DNA from: Elmis aenea
Taxonomy: Eukaryota > Arthropoda > Insecta > Coleoptera > Elmidae
DNA length: 64,000 nt
Assembly: GCA_947652605.1 (NCBI GenBank)
Contig: OX393583.1
Coordinates: forward strand, 8,907,222 to 8,971,221
Reading direction: 5' to 3'
Shown here: positions 15,001 through 27,800 of the stretch, one piece after another
Position numbering within the stretch: position 1 is the stretch's first letter
How the letters are laid out: the number at the start of each line of letters is the position of its first letter
Notes under the pieces: generated by a model
Seen by the model: the letters and a program-made list of their open reading frames with translations, nothing else
The model's database searches: none
What the model was told of the DNA's origin: nothing
Position numbers and translations under genes: made by a program

Positions 15001-18000
15001 CACATGTATTATCAACAGCAAGGTCGTTTTATGAAATTATTAAAAATTAAAACCAGCTTATTGAAAGACATATGCAATACAATTTTTTTCATGTAAAGAT
15101 GCGATAGATAAACTCTTTCTATAATATACAAGTCAATAATTATAATTGTTTAGAAATAGTCGCTCAAGGAACACATGTATTACCAACAGCAAGGTCGTTT
15201 TATGAAATTATTAAAAATTAAAACCAGCTTATTGAAAGACATATGCAATACAATTTTTTTCATGTAAAGATGTGATGGATAAACTCTTTCTATGATATAC
15301 AAGTCAATAATTATAATTGTTTAGAAATAGTCGCTCAAGGAACACATGTATTATCAACAGCAAGGTCGTTTTATGAAATTATTAAAATTTAAAACCAGCT
15401 CATTGAAAGACATATGCAAAACAATTTTTTTCATGTAAAGATGCGATGGATAAACTCTTTCTGTGATATACAAGTCAATAATTATAATTGTTTAGAAATA
15501 GTCGCTCAAGGAACACATGTATTATCAACAGCAAGGTCGTTTTATGAAATTATTAAAAATTAAAACCAGCTTATTGAAAGACATATGCAATACAATTTTT
15601 TTCATGTAAAGATGCGATAGATAAACTCTTTCTATGATATACAAGTCAATAATTATAATTGTTTAGAAATAGTCGCTCAAGGAACACATGTATTATCAAC
15701 AGCAAGGTCGTTTTATGAAATTATTAAAATTTAAAACCAGCTCATTGAAAGACATATGCAAAACAATTTTTTTCATGTAAAGATGCGATGGATAAACTCT
15801 TTCTGTGATATACAAGTCAATAATTATAATTGTTTAGAAATAGTCGCTCAAGGAACACATGTATTATCAACAGCAAGGTCGTTTTATGAAATTATTAAAA
15901 ATTAAAACCAGCTTATTGAAAGACATATGCAAAACAATTTTTTTCATGTAAAGATGCGATGGATAAACTCTTTCTGTGATATACAAGTCAATAATTATAA
16001 TTGTTTAGAAATAGTCGCTCAAGGAACACATGTATTATCAACAGCAAGGTCGTTTTATGAAATTATTAAAAATTAAAACCAGCATATTGAAAGACATATG
16101 CAAAACAATTTTTTTCATGTAAAGATGTGATGGATAAACTCTTTCTATGATATACAAGTCAATAATTATAATTGTTTAGAAATAGTCGCTCAAGGAACAC
16201 ATGTATTATCAACAGCAAGGTCGTTTTATGAAATTATTAAAAATTAAAACCAGCTCATTGAAAGACATATGCAAAACAATTTTTTTCATGTAAAGATGCG
16301 ATGGATAAACTCTTTCTGTGATATACAAGTCAATAATTATAATTGTTTAGAAATAGTCGCTCAAGGAACACATGTATTATCAACAGCAAGGTCGTTTTAT
16401 GAAATTATTAAAAATTAAAACCAGCTTATTGAAAGACATATGCAAAACAATTTTTTTCATGTAAAGATGCGATGGATAAACTCTTTCTATGATATACAAG
16501 TCAATAATTATAATTGTTTAGAAATAGTCGCTCAAGGAACACATGTATTATCAACAGCAAGGTCGTTTTATGAAATTATTAAAAATTAAAACCAGCTCAT
16601 TGAAAGACATATGCAAAACAATTTTTTTCATGTAAAGATGCGATGGATAAACTCTTTCTGTGATATACAAGTCAATAATTATAATTGTTTAGAAATAGTC
16701 GCTCAAGGAACACATGTATTATCAACAGCAAGGTCGTTTTATGAAATTATTAAAAATTAAAACCAGCTTATTGAAAGACATATGCAAAACAATTTTTTTC
16801 ATGTAAAGATGCGATGGATAAACTCTTTCTGTGATATACAAGTCAATAATTATAATTGTTTAGAAATAGTCGCTCAAGGAACACATGTATTATCAACAGC
16901 AAGGTCGTTTTATGAAATTATTAAAAATTAAAACCAGCTTATTGAAAGACATATGCAATACAATTTTTTTCATGTAAAGATGCGATAGATAAACTCTTTC
17001 TATAATATACAAGTCAATAATTATAATTGTTTAGAAATAGTCGCTCAAGGAACACATGTATTACCAACAGCAAGGTCGTTTTATGAAATTATTAAAAATT
17101 AAAACCAGCTTATTGAAAGACATATGCAATACAATTTTTTTCATGTAAAGATGTGATGGATAAACTCTTTCTATGATATACAAGTCAATAATTATAATTG
17201 TTTAGAAATAGTCGCTCAAGGAACACATGTATTATCAACAGCAAGGTCGTTTTATGAAATTATTAAAATTTAAAACCAGCTCATTGAAAGACATATGCAA
17301 AACAATTTTTTTCATGTAAAGATGCGATGGATAAACTCTTTCTGTGATATACAAGTCAATAATTATAATTGTTTAGAAATAGTCGCTCAAGGAACACATG
17401 TATTATCAACAGCAAGGTCGTTTTATGAAATTATTAAAAATTAAAACCAGCTTATTGAAAGACATATGCAATACAATTTTTTTCATGTAAAGATGCGATA
17501 GATAAACTCTTTCTATGATATACAAGTCAATAATTATAATTGTTTAGAAATAGTCGCTCAAGGAACACATGTATTATCAACAGCAAGGTCGTTTTATGAA
17601 ATTATTAAAATTTAAAACCAGCTCATTGAAAGACATATGCAAAACAATTTTTTTCATGTAAAGATGCGATGGATAAACTCTTTCTGTGATATACAAGTCA
17701 ATAATTATAATTGTTTAGAAATAGTCGCTCAAGGAACACATGTATTATCAACAGCAAGGTCGTTTTATGAAATTATTAAAAATTAAAACCAGCTTATTGA
17801 AAGACATATGCAAAACAATTTTTTTCATGTAAAGATGCGATGGATAAACTCTTTCTGTGATATACAAGTCAATAATTAAAATTGTTTAGAAATAGTCGCT
17901 CAAGGAACACATGTATTATCAACAGCAAGGTCGTTTTATAAAATTATTAAAAATTAAAACCAGCTTATTGAAAGACATATGCAAAACAATTTTTTTCATG

Positions 18001-19383
18001 TAAAGATGCGATGGATAAACTCTTTCTGTGATATACAAGTCAATAATTAAAATTGTTTAGAAATAGTCGCTCAAGGAACAGATGTATTATCTACAGCACG
18101 GTCGTTTTATGAAATTATTAAAAATTAAAACCAGCTCATTGAAAGACATATGCAAAACAATTTTATTCATGTAAAGATGCGATGGATAAACTCTTTCTGT
18201 GATATACAAGTCAATAATTATAATTGTTTAGAAATAGTCGCTCAAGGAACAGATGTATTATCTACAGCAAGGTCGTTGTATGAAATTATTAAAAATTAAA
18301 ACCAGCTCATTGAAAGACATATGCAAAACAATTTTTTTCATGTAAAGATGCTATGGGTAAACTCTTCCTGTGATATACAAGTCAATAATTAAAATTGTTT
18401 AGAAATAATCGCTCAAGGAACACATGTATTATCTACAGCACGGTCGTTTTATGAAATTATTAAAAATTAAAACCAGCTCATTGAAAGACATATGCAAAAC
18501 AATTTTTTTCATGTAAAGATGCTATGGGTAAACTCTTCCTGTGATATACAAGTCAATAATTAAAATTGTTTAGAAATAGTCGCTCAAGGAACAGATGTAT
18601 TATCTACAGCACGGTCGTTTTATGAAATTATTAAAAATTAAAACCAGCTCATTGAAAGACATATGCAAAACAATTTTTTTCATGTAAAGATGCGATGGAT
18701 AAACTCTTTCTGTGATATACAAGTCAATAATTATAATTGTTTAGAAATAGTCGCTCAAGGAACAGATGTATTATCTACAGCACGGTCGTTTTATGAAATT
18801 ATTAAAAATTAAAACCAGCTCATTGAAAGACATATGCAAAACAATTTTTTTCATGTAAAGATGCTATGGGTAAACTCTTCCTGTGATATACAAGTCAATA
18901 ATTAAAATTGTTTAGAAATAATCGCTCAAGGAACACATGTACTAACTAAAGCACGGTCTTTTTAGGAAATTAATAAAAATTAAAACCAGCTCATTGAAAG
19001 ACATATGCAAAACAATTTTTTTCATGTAAAGATGCGATGGATAAACTCTTCCTGTGATATACAAGTCAATAATTAAAATTGTTTAGAAATAATCGCTCAA
19101 GGAACACATGTATTAACTAAAGCACGGTCTTTTTAAGAAATTTTTAAAAATTAAAACCAGCTCATTGAAAGACTTATGCAAAACAATTTTTTTCATGTAA
19201 AGATGCGATGGATAAACTCTTTCTGTGATATACAAGTCAATAATTAAAATTGTTTAGAAATAGTCGCTCAAGGAACACATGTATTATTTACAGCACAGTC
19301 GTTTTATGAAATTATTAAAAATTAAAACCAGCTCATTGAAAGACATATGCAAAACATTTTTTTTCATGTAAAGATGCTATGGA
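1..19383. repeat. 171-bp satellite array, about 113 monomers
   Basis: Head-to-tail tandem repeat with an exact 171-bp period (monomer starts at 1, 172, 343 and so on). It runs from the window edge to a sharp end inside a monomer at about 19383. Monomers are AT-rich, have stops in every frame and are not coding. Three variant types are visible: type A (GATGCTATGGG, AATTAAAATTG, CAGATG, CAGCACGG), type B (GATGCGATGGA, AATTATAATTG, CACATG, CAGCAAGG) and type C (TTAACTAAAGCACGGTC then TTTTTAGG). A 3-bp insertion occurs near 4813, a 13-bp deletion near 5765 and a 3-bp insertion at 10011 and 13263. Several blocks of monomers are duplicated as units. The next exon downstream is internal to TRRAP, so the array is probably intronic. 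Confidence 0.97.
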
Positions 19384-19498
19384 TGATTAAAAGTAATCTA
19401 GGGAGTTATACGTTTTAAATGACAAATATAAAAAATAGATAAAAATAATTTGTTTACGTAAAATTGTAGTCTCGCATGTTTTTTATATAATATATAAG
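19384..19498. other. short AT-rich junction after the satellite
   Basis: Unique AT-rich sequence between the last satellite monomer and the first fold-back element. No exon, RNA gene or repeat is recognised. Confidence 0.5.
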
Positions 19499-20118
19499 TA
19501 CAGGGTGGCCTATTTTCGAGATAGAAAAAAACTAAGTATGTAGTCTCGATTTCTTTTTTCGATAGAAATTCATTGCCGTAAACAGATTTTTGATATCTTT
19601 TTAATTTTCGAAATATAGCCAAAAACCGATTTTCGGCAATTTTCAAAAATGTTAAATATCTCGCTTAAACGAAAAGATAGAGAAAAACTTTAAAGACATT
19701 TTTTGCATGGTTTTTTGTCCTTAATAATATAGCGATATTCAATTTCTTTTTACTCATACAAATATTGATATATTACACCTAACTTTCTTATTTTAAATGG
19801 CAACCATAGTTGGCTTTGACATAAATCGAAAGCTTATTTGTTGCACTTTTCAAAAATATATAATTTGCTTATGTTTGCCATTTAAAATAAGAAAGTTAGG
19901 TGTAATATATCAATATCCCTATGAGTAAAAAATAAATTAACATCGCTATATTATTAAGGACAAAAAATCATGCCAAAAATGTCCTTAAAGTTTTTCTCTA
20001 TCTTTTTGTTTAAGCGAGATATTTAACATTTTTGAAAATTTTCGAAAATCGGTTTTTGGCTATATTTCAAAAATTAAAAAAGATATCAGAAATATCTGTT
20101 TACGGCAATGAATGTACT
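19499..20118. mobile_element. fold-back (long-TIR) element, TACAGGGTGGCC family
   Basis: It starts TACAGGGTGGCCTATTTTCG at a TA. The left arm (about 19499-19805) is the inverted copy of the right arm (about 19872-20118). The arms share ATAGCCAAAAACCG/CGGTTTTTGGCTAT and ACACCTAACTTTC/GAAAGTTAGGTGT. The right end lacks the terminal CCCTGTA, so it is probably truncated. There is no ORF of transposase type. A second, better preserved member lies at 50791-51281. Confidence 0.8.
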
Positions 20119-20208
20119 TCCTCCTAAGGTAAAGTAGCCCAAGGAGATAACGTCTGTTGACAGCAGCATACATCTTTCTATCGTCTCAACTAAAAACAAA
20201 CTATTCAG

Positions 20209-20302
20209 CGGCAGCGGTAATGCCGTCGTGTGTGAAAGACTCGAACTTCCGATGCCGCTACCGCTGGCGGCAACGGCAGCGGCATTGCCGTCGTGTGTGA
20301 AA
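20209..20302. repeat. GC-rich direct repeat, 2 copies of 29 bp
   Basis: Two copies of CGGCAGCGGYAWTGCCGTCG followed by TGTGTGAAA lie at 20209-20236 and 20274-20302, separated by a GCCGCTACCGCTGGCGG segment. This is a small GC-rich island in AT-rich surroundings. It may be the terminus of an unidentified element. Confidence 0.5.
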
Positions 20303-20310
20303 ACGGCCTA

Positions 20311-20660
20311 ACCCCTTGTTTAAAAAATTCCCCGGACAATAAACCCCTGTTTAAAAAAAAAACCAATTTAAAAACTCCCCGGACAATAACCCCTTGTTAA
20401 AAAAATTCCCCGGACAATAACCCCCTGTTTAAATAAACCCCGGACAATAACCCCCTGTTTAAAAAAAATCCCAATTTAAAAACTCCCCGGACAATAAATA
20501 ACCCTTTGTTTAAAAAATTCACCGGACAATAACCCCCTGTTTAAAAAAACAAATTTGGAAACCTCCCGGAAAATAACCCCTGTTTATAAAAACCCAATTT
20601 AAAACCATCCTAAGCAATAACCCCTTGTACAATAACCCACTGTTTAAAACCGCCCGTATA
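20311..20660. repeat. minisatellite, about 30-bp unit (CCCCGGACAATAA..CCCCTTGTTTAAAAAA)
   Basis: About eleven degenerate copies of a roughly 30-bp unit built on CCCCGGACAATAACCCC and TGTTTAAAAAA. Copies vary by small indels. Not coding. Confidence 0.85.
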
Positions 20661-21600
20661 AATATAAAGAAGTTAAATAAAATTTTCTTGACACAACAAT
20701 GGATACAAAAATTTATTTGATGTAATAAATGTGTTAAAATAAATATTCTAACAAATATTTACTGGATTCACAAAATATGGATGACGGTCATTAACATTTG
20801 AAATTGAATGTGCATTCAAATATAACACCTGAAGAAGATATAATTTTTATTTTGTATTCTATTTATTTTTTGTTATTGCAAATTTAACACTTTACATTGC
20901 CGATATTTCAAATGGTAGGAGTTAATCATCTGTTTTTTTTTTAATTTGGGGGGTTAATTGTCAGGGTTTTTGATTACCTGGGGGTTTTAAAAAGGGGGTT
21001 AATAGTCCTGTTACGACTAGTTACACATCATCTAAAAAAATACAAATACAAAATTGATTCAATAGCTACTATACAATTTTTAATGTATTGAAAAGTATGA
21101 CTTTTATTCATTTTGTATTTTTGTTAAAACCCTGATAATATAAATAACATTTCACGTACGTATCAACAAAATTTTTAAAAAATCGTTTTTTAATGGCTCT
21201 TAAGTTAACTATGATTAGTGATTAAAACAATTGAGGTTTGGTTTGTAACTCTTTGGCTGCTCAACTTTTAAAATTAATGATATTTCTATCATAATTTCTG
21301 TAAAATTATCTAAAAGTTACTTTTAAAGAATTTTCTTCTCTGTCATAGTTAAAAACATATTCGCATTTAATGCTTTTGTAGTTTTAAAATTGTTTTTGTG
21401 CTGACTCAGTGAGTCTTCTTTTTTTTAACATCTATGAATGTTGCCCAACAACATTCAGTAACTATTATGACATTGGAAAAGTCGTTTAATAAAAATTTTG
21501 TGTAATTTGGTAGATCTTTGCCTTAAGTATACATAATATTTAAAAAACACATTAACGAGTGTGTTAACTTTATTTTTATATTTCTTTATAATTTTTACAG
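20661..21600. other. intronic sequence upstream of the first visible TRRAP exon
   Basis: AT-rich sequence with no supported exon and no recognisable RNA gene. It ends in the splice acceptor TTTTTACAG at 21600. No start codon or promoter arrangement is seen that would make this the 5' end of the gene, and the phase of the next exon shows that coding sequence lies further upstream. Confidence 0.6.
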
Positions 21601-21839
21601 TGACGATCAGTTGAAACAGACCGAGCTGACATCTAAGTTGGAGCCTGCTTTCCTGGCCGGCTTGAGGTGCAGTCAGCCCCAGATAAGAGCCAAATTTTTC
21701 AAAGTTTTCGATTCGTCCATGCGTAGACGGCTGCACGATCGTTTATTGTACATCACGTGCTCGCAAAATTGGGACGCCATCGGTGCACATTATTGGATCA
21801 AGCAGTGCATCGAACTGTTGATAGTTACTGTCTCATCTG
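21601..21839 (+). CDS. TRRAP exon 1 of window
   Basis: Internal exon; it starts one base before a codon boundary after TTTTTACAG. Landmark LRCSQPQIRAKFFKVFDSS and HYWIKQCIELL match the conserved HEAT region before FAT. The donor is GCAAGT at 21840, a GC-AG intron. With this donor the protein between IELL and the ILPDIT motif of the next exon keeps the same length as the vertebrate protein. Confidence 0.95.
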
Positions 21840-24800
21840 GCAAGTTTTTTTTTTTTTTTTAATAGCTCGCCAATATTTTTAAATAATACAGACCTAACGA
21901 GAAAAAAAATTGAATTATATTCATAACATGGAAATGTAATGGATATAAATTTTTAAAAAACTTCGCAAATTTCAAATATGAATTGAAAAACAATTGACGA
22001 ACTAGTACAGCCAAACTAAAATACTGCTGGGCTTTGTTTAAAAACATTTGAAGTCTTGCTCACAAAGCAAAAACATTTGAAGTGTTACATAACAAAAACA
22101 TTTAAAGTGTTACATATTATAAAATATTTGCTGTGACAAAAACATTTGAAGTCTTATTCCCCAAGCAAAAGCATTTGAAGTTTTACATTCAAAGCAAAAA
22201 CATTTGAAGTCTTACTTCCAAAGCAAAAACATTTGTGAAGTCTCACTTCCACAGCAAAAACATTTGAAGTCCCACTTCCAAAGCAAAAATATTTGAAGTT
22301 TTTTTTCCAAAGCAAAAACATTTGAAGTCTTACTTCCAACATAAAAACATTTGAAGTCTTACATAGCAAAAACATTTGAAGTCTCACTTCCAAAGCAAAA
22401 ACATTTGAAGTCTCACTTCCAAAGCAAAAACTTTTGAAGTCTTACGTCCAACACAAAAACATTTGAAGTCTTACTTCCAACACAAAAACATTTGAAGTCT
22501 TACTTCCAAAGAAAAAACATTTGAAGTCTTTCTTCCAATGCAAAAACATTTGAAGCCTTATTCCCCAAGCAAAAACTTTGATTTTGAAGCATTCTAAAAT
22601 TTTTTGGAGTTTGTTTTTGTATCAAAAATAATTTACTATTATTTTTTTCTGTTTTGTAAACAAACAAAACAACTTTGTTTATTTTTTTAAAGAAACGAGA
22701 ATCCAAATGTCGCAAGAAAGCAGCATCCTACCAGACATCACAGGAGTTATAAATTCGGGTGATCCTCAAAAACGAGACGAATTCTACGCAATGAAGCACG
22801 AGAATCACGATTTATACGAATCAGTGGAAATAAAAGAAGTTAGTATGAACCCATGAGTAAAATTAACCACCAATACTAATATTGTAACACTGTTCTTTAG
22901 GAAGTCTTGGACATGGACTTATCGAACGTGGAGTCGAATCAAATTATTGAAGAAAAACCAATAAACAGGGTCGAGACTATAACTAAACACATTTCCAAGC
23001 ATTACGAATTTATAGAAGTGTGCAGGAACGTGACTACGGATCAGTTTTTGGTAGCAGCTGCTCAACTGTGCCACATGGATACGAATTTAGCTGAACAAGT
23101 TTGGTTGCAATTGTTTCCAAGGTTGTGGGAGGTCTTGGATGAAGCTCAACGTAGTGTAAGTACTGTGATATTTAACTTTGACATGTTTGTTGTTCATAAT
23201 AATTTTGTTTAATCCATAAATGATGGTAAATGGTACACTGCTCAATGTTTTTACATTCAAAATTATTCGCAAGCAAACCCTTGGGCAGATTTTTTCAACC
23301 TTTTTGTGTTTGTGCCCTTTTTTTATTTTATTGGGCCCCCCTTTCCATATCTATTTTTATTCCGCCCCCCTTTCAATTCTTTTGTTCTGCCAAAACACTA
23401 TTTGTTTTAATTTCTCAACCGTCCTTTGACCGAGTGTATTATTTTTAAAATGTAGGGACTTTTAATACTCAATGTTTTTACATCCAAAATTATCCCGCAG
23501 CAAACCCTTGGGCAGATTTTTTCAACCTTTCTGTGTTTGTGCCCCCTTTTTTTATTTTATTGGGCCCCCCCCTCCATATCTATTTTTATTGTGCCCCCCT
23601 TTCAATTCTTTTGTTCTGCCAAAACACTATTTGTTTTAATTTCTCAACCGTCCTTTGACCGAGTGTATTATTTTTAAAATGTAGGGTCTTTTAATACTCA
23701 ATGTTTTTACATCCAAAATTATCCCGCAGCAAACCCTTGGGCAGTTTTTTTCCACCTTTTTGTGTTTGTGTCCCCTTTTTTTATTTTATTGGGCCCCCCT
23801 TTTCATATCTATTTTTATTGTGCCCCCCCTTCAATTCTTTTGTTCTGCCAAAACACTAATTGTTTTAATTTCTCAACCGTCCTTGAACCGAGTCTATTAT
23901 TTTTAAGTGGCTTTGAAATCATAGATGAAAAATACATGCAAATGATCCTTTTCTTTTAATTAATATTTTTCGCTGTTTCTCCAATTAGTCCCATGCCTTT
24001 GCTTTTGTTAATTTTTATTTTTATTTCAATCTGTAATAGATTTTGTTTATTTGATTATGTTTTGTTTTTGTCTCTCGTTTTAGCTAATAATACTTATCAT
24101 CTCTTCATAGTAGGCTTTACGTCAGGGGTTCCCAACCTTTTTTAAGCCTCGACCCTTCATTTAAAAAAATTATAACATCGACCCCTTTTTTTTCAAGTAT
24201 CATTGAACCCCAAACGACCCCTACAGGTTCATCAACCCTATTCAAGTTTTCATCGACCATGTTGGGAACCTCTGCTTTACGTCAGTCATTAATTAATACT
24301 ACTCTATAATGTTTTCTTAAATATGTATGTACAGGGTGTTCCAAATTCGATGGGATTACACGGATATCTCGCTTAATATTCGAGATAAAAAATTGGTTAA
24401 ATTATCAAAAATGTGCAGTTTTTTGAGACAAACTCAGAACCGTTTTCAAAAATTTTCGATCATTTCCAGTTTCTGAGTTATTAAAAAAAAGGGTGTTTCT
24501 TTTGTCATATTAATAATGTGTCGTATCTCAGTTATTGTTGTAAATATGGAAAAAGATTGTGTAGATTATTTTTATGTAAAATTCGATTACACTTTTTTTT
24601 TAAATTACACTCGCCGTTAAAAAGTTGTGACACAAACTTCGTTTTTCTAAATTGAAGCTATAGTTGGCCATGACTTATTTAAATTCCTTATTTTTTTCTT
24701 ATTCCAAATATGTAAGTGTTGATGTAGTTATTTTCAATAATACGTAAGTTACAGAGGATAGACTAGGGTACCTCTATATAACAGGGTATGGCCAAGCTAC

Positions 24801-27800
24801 ACGAACCCTCCAACTTTCTCATAGCGGCAATTGGATTATATAGGATTTCTTTTAATAATTCAATTTTTAAACGAAATTTGAAGGTAAAAACTCAATTGGC
24901 ATGTGGAAATAGATGCAATAGTAAGTAGGTACCTATAGCAACTAAAAAGTGAGGAAAATGAAGGCTTAATAATTGTTATTAGCTATTAATGTTTAAAAAA
25001 CATAATACGGAGCGCGTATTTCCACTGTAAGCATGCAACCCATGATACACGCAGTTGCAAACAATTGTTTACTTAATTCCTGTTTTAAAGTCCAATGAGC
25101 AACTGAAAAGTATAGATTCATCAATTTAATTTCATATATTTAATGACAAAATTACTATTAATTCCAATCATTGCTATTAAATTGATGTAGACAAATAATT
25201 ACAATGCACATTTTCTTATAAATTAAAAAAATAATTGTATTTAACTTAACTTATGAAATTTACGTATGGTAATAACTTACACAACTATCACTAATGTCTT
25301 TTTAAGTCTTGGATCACACTTAAACACCCTGAACAAGCAAGAAAAAAATAAAATCTGTAAAACTCCGTATCAACGCAATGCAAATTATATAAAATCTGGA
25401 GGTCGCAGCCTAGTGGCAAGCGAAACTCAACCGTATATACAATAGAAACTTGTCCATCGCTTGTCCGTACCCTGGTTATAATGCCGAATTTACATTGGTA
25501 TAGTAGCTAAAGCAAGTTACTAAATCAAGTAGCTAAAGCAAGTCACTAATCAAGTAGCAAAACTTGTCAAAATTTTGGTTTAGTGAGTGTTTACACAATA
25601 TATACGTGGTCTACACCCAATTTAAGGAAATTGTTTAGTATTTGACAATAAATGAAGTATAGTATGCAAGTAAATAGTAATGATTTCTATTTACTTTACT
25701 CAAAAAGTCACTAAATTGTTTACTTGCGCAAGTACTAAACAAAACTGTCTACACAGTGCAAGTAGCTAAATTTAGTTACTTGATTTAGTTACTTGCATTA
25801 GCTACTATACCAATGTAAATTCGGCATAAAGGTACCCTAGGATAGACTAGCAAGGGTTGAAATAAAACAATTGTAGTCGGCTATTGTTTTTTCCATGGCC
25901 ACGTTGATTTTTATCTTGGGATTTTGCATTTTTTTAGGTTGTTTCGCCTATTTTTAAAAATAAACAAATAAAATATTGTATCATTGTAAAGAGCAAAAAA
26001 ATCATTTTTTATTCATTGAATAGGAACTCGCAGCATATCGCATTTTTTTTCGTTATTAAAGTTCCTTTTAACGAATTTATTAATGCGACAAGTAACAGGC
26101 TTTCAAAACTTTTAGTTTGTTGATCGGTTGTCATGGAAACAACATAAACTACAATGACCGGCTACTTGTTGTTTAAAACGCATATTTTCAAATTTGACAA
26201 TGAAAGAAGGAGTAAAATGCCATGTGTGATACATCAATGGATTCAGAAAAATAAATGCTATTTGATTATGTAAATAGCAAAAATTGCGTCCATAAGAAAA
26301 AACAAAGTTGGTTGTCATAAAACAAAAACGAATCGATCTAGGAAAACTTTGTGACCTTCATCCTATTCGGCTCAAATAGTTGCTTGGGCAATGTTTTTAC
26401 ACATTTAAAATATTTCAAACTCCAAAGGAGTTATAGAGGATTTTCAAAAATCGTATTTTCCAGTTTTTTCTTATTTTCTCGGATACCGTTTGAGATATTT
26501 CCAATTTCTCTTTGAATTATTAATGAGCACCAAATTTAGCAACTTTGCCAAATTTAAACCTATACTCTAGCTATTATAATAAGCGAGATCCCCATGCTTA
26601 AACTCGAATATCAATCACCCTGTATACTACATACATAATTTTTATTCATAAAAATTAATTGATTTGGCACAAAGGATTTAAACGTTATTGTAGTAAAAAA
26701 AAATTACACGTCGAATTTATAATGCAAATAAATAAAATGCAATAACATAAACTTACCCAATTTGCATAAATGGCGGTAGTAGGTGGGAGATGTTAAGCTC
26801 TTTGACGTTTTTAAATGTATATTTTCTGTAGTTCAACATAGATGGCGCAATTTTTCTAATATTATGGGTGAAACTGTATAATATTAGTATACTACACTGT
26901 ATATGGCGCTACTATATGAGAACTATGACTAATATCACTTTATATGGTATGTATCATATCTGATACAATATGCGGTAAGGGGTTAAGCAAGATACCCCAC
27001 GTAATCCCATGAAATTTGGACCACGCTGTACTATTTATAATTTGGAGGTGTTAACATATTATTAATTTGTATTGCATTTTTTTAATTGTTATTGTATTTT
27101 TCTCATTAATGATTGTTTGTAATTTAAACTGCATGTATTATTTTTTTTGTTTTGCAGACATTGACACAAGAAATTCTCCCGTTTATCACATCAGGAACGC
27201 ATATAATCCAAAAGGACTGCCATCCAAGTGCAGTCAACACATTCGTCGAAGCTTTATCGAGGTGCAACCCGCCTGTACTAGTTGCGCCGTAAGTATTGTT
27301 TGATGTTAAAAACAAATTGAATGTTTGTGTTGAATGTGGCCTCGAAGGGCAGAGTTTTTGATAGGGGAAAAACATTTCGAGAATTTTTCCCGCCCTTCAT
27401 TTTATGGGCGTTTTGATGTAACGTGAAATTTGTTTATGTTCACAGGCCTCTCATGAAATATTTGGGCAAGTCGCACAATCTCTGGCATCGGATGGCGTTG
27501 GGCTTGGAGCAGATGGCCTTCGATCCAAGCTCAGCCCCAAAGTCGATCAATCCTGCAGCCTGCTACGATTTCGAACCCGATCAAACCCCAAAGAGTGTCA
27601 GTACATAATTTTTTGCCTCGATTTACATTTATCGTTGTCTCAAATTCGTTTTTCTTTCTAATAGGAATTATTGGACTCTTTGGGTGAACTGTACTCGTTG
27701 TTGTGCGAAGACGATCTCTGGGCAGGCCTGTGGCAGAAGCACGCGCATTACAAAGAAACGAGCATAGCCATGGCGTACGAGCAACACGGTTTCTTCGAAC

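Noticed and set aside
1..19383. 171-bp period matches primate alpha satellite
   Set aside because: The monomer sequence has no alphoid similarity that I can see and no CENP-B box, and the genes are insect-like. The shared length is coincidental.
1..19383. CRISPR array
   Set aside because: The repeats are whole 171-bp monomers without distinct spacers, in an animal genome with spliced genes.
20661..21600. Promoter or first exon of TRRAP just upstream of 21601
   Set aside because: The exon at 21601 starts after an acceptor, inside a codon and deep in the protein family alignment, so it cannot be the first coding exon.
22154..22715. Minus-strand ORFs with periodic LQMFLLWK-like peptides
   Set aside because: Generated by the 29-bp minisatellite inside a TRRAP intron.
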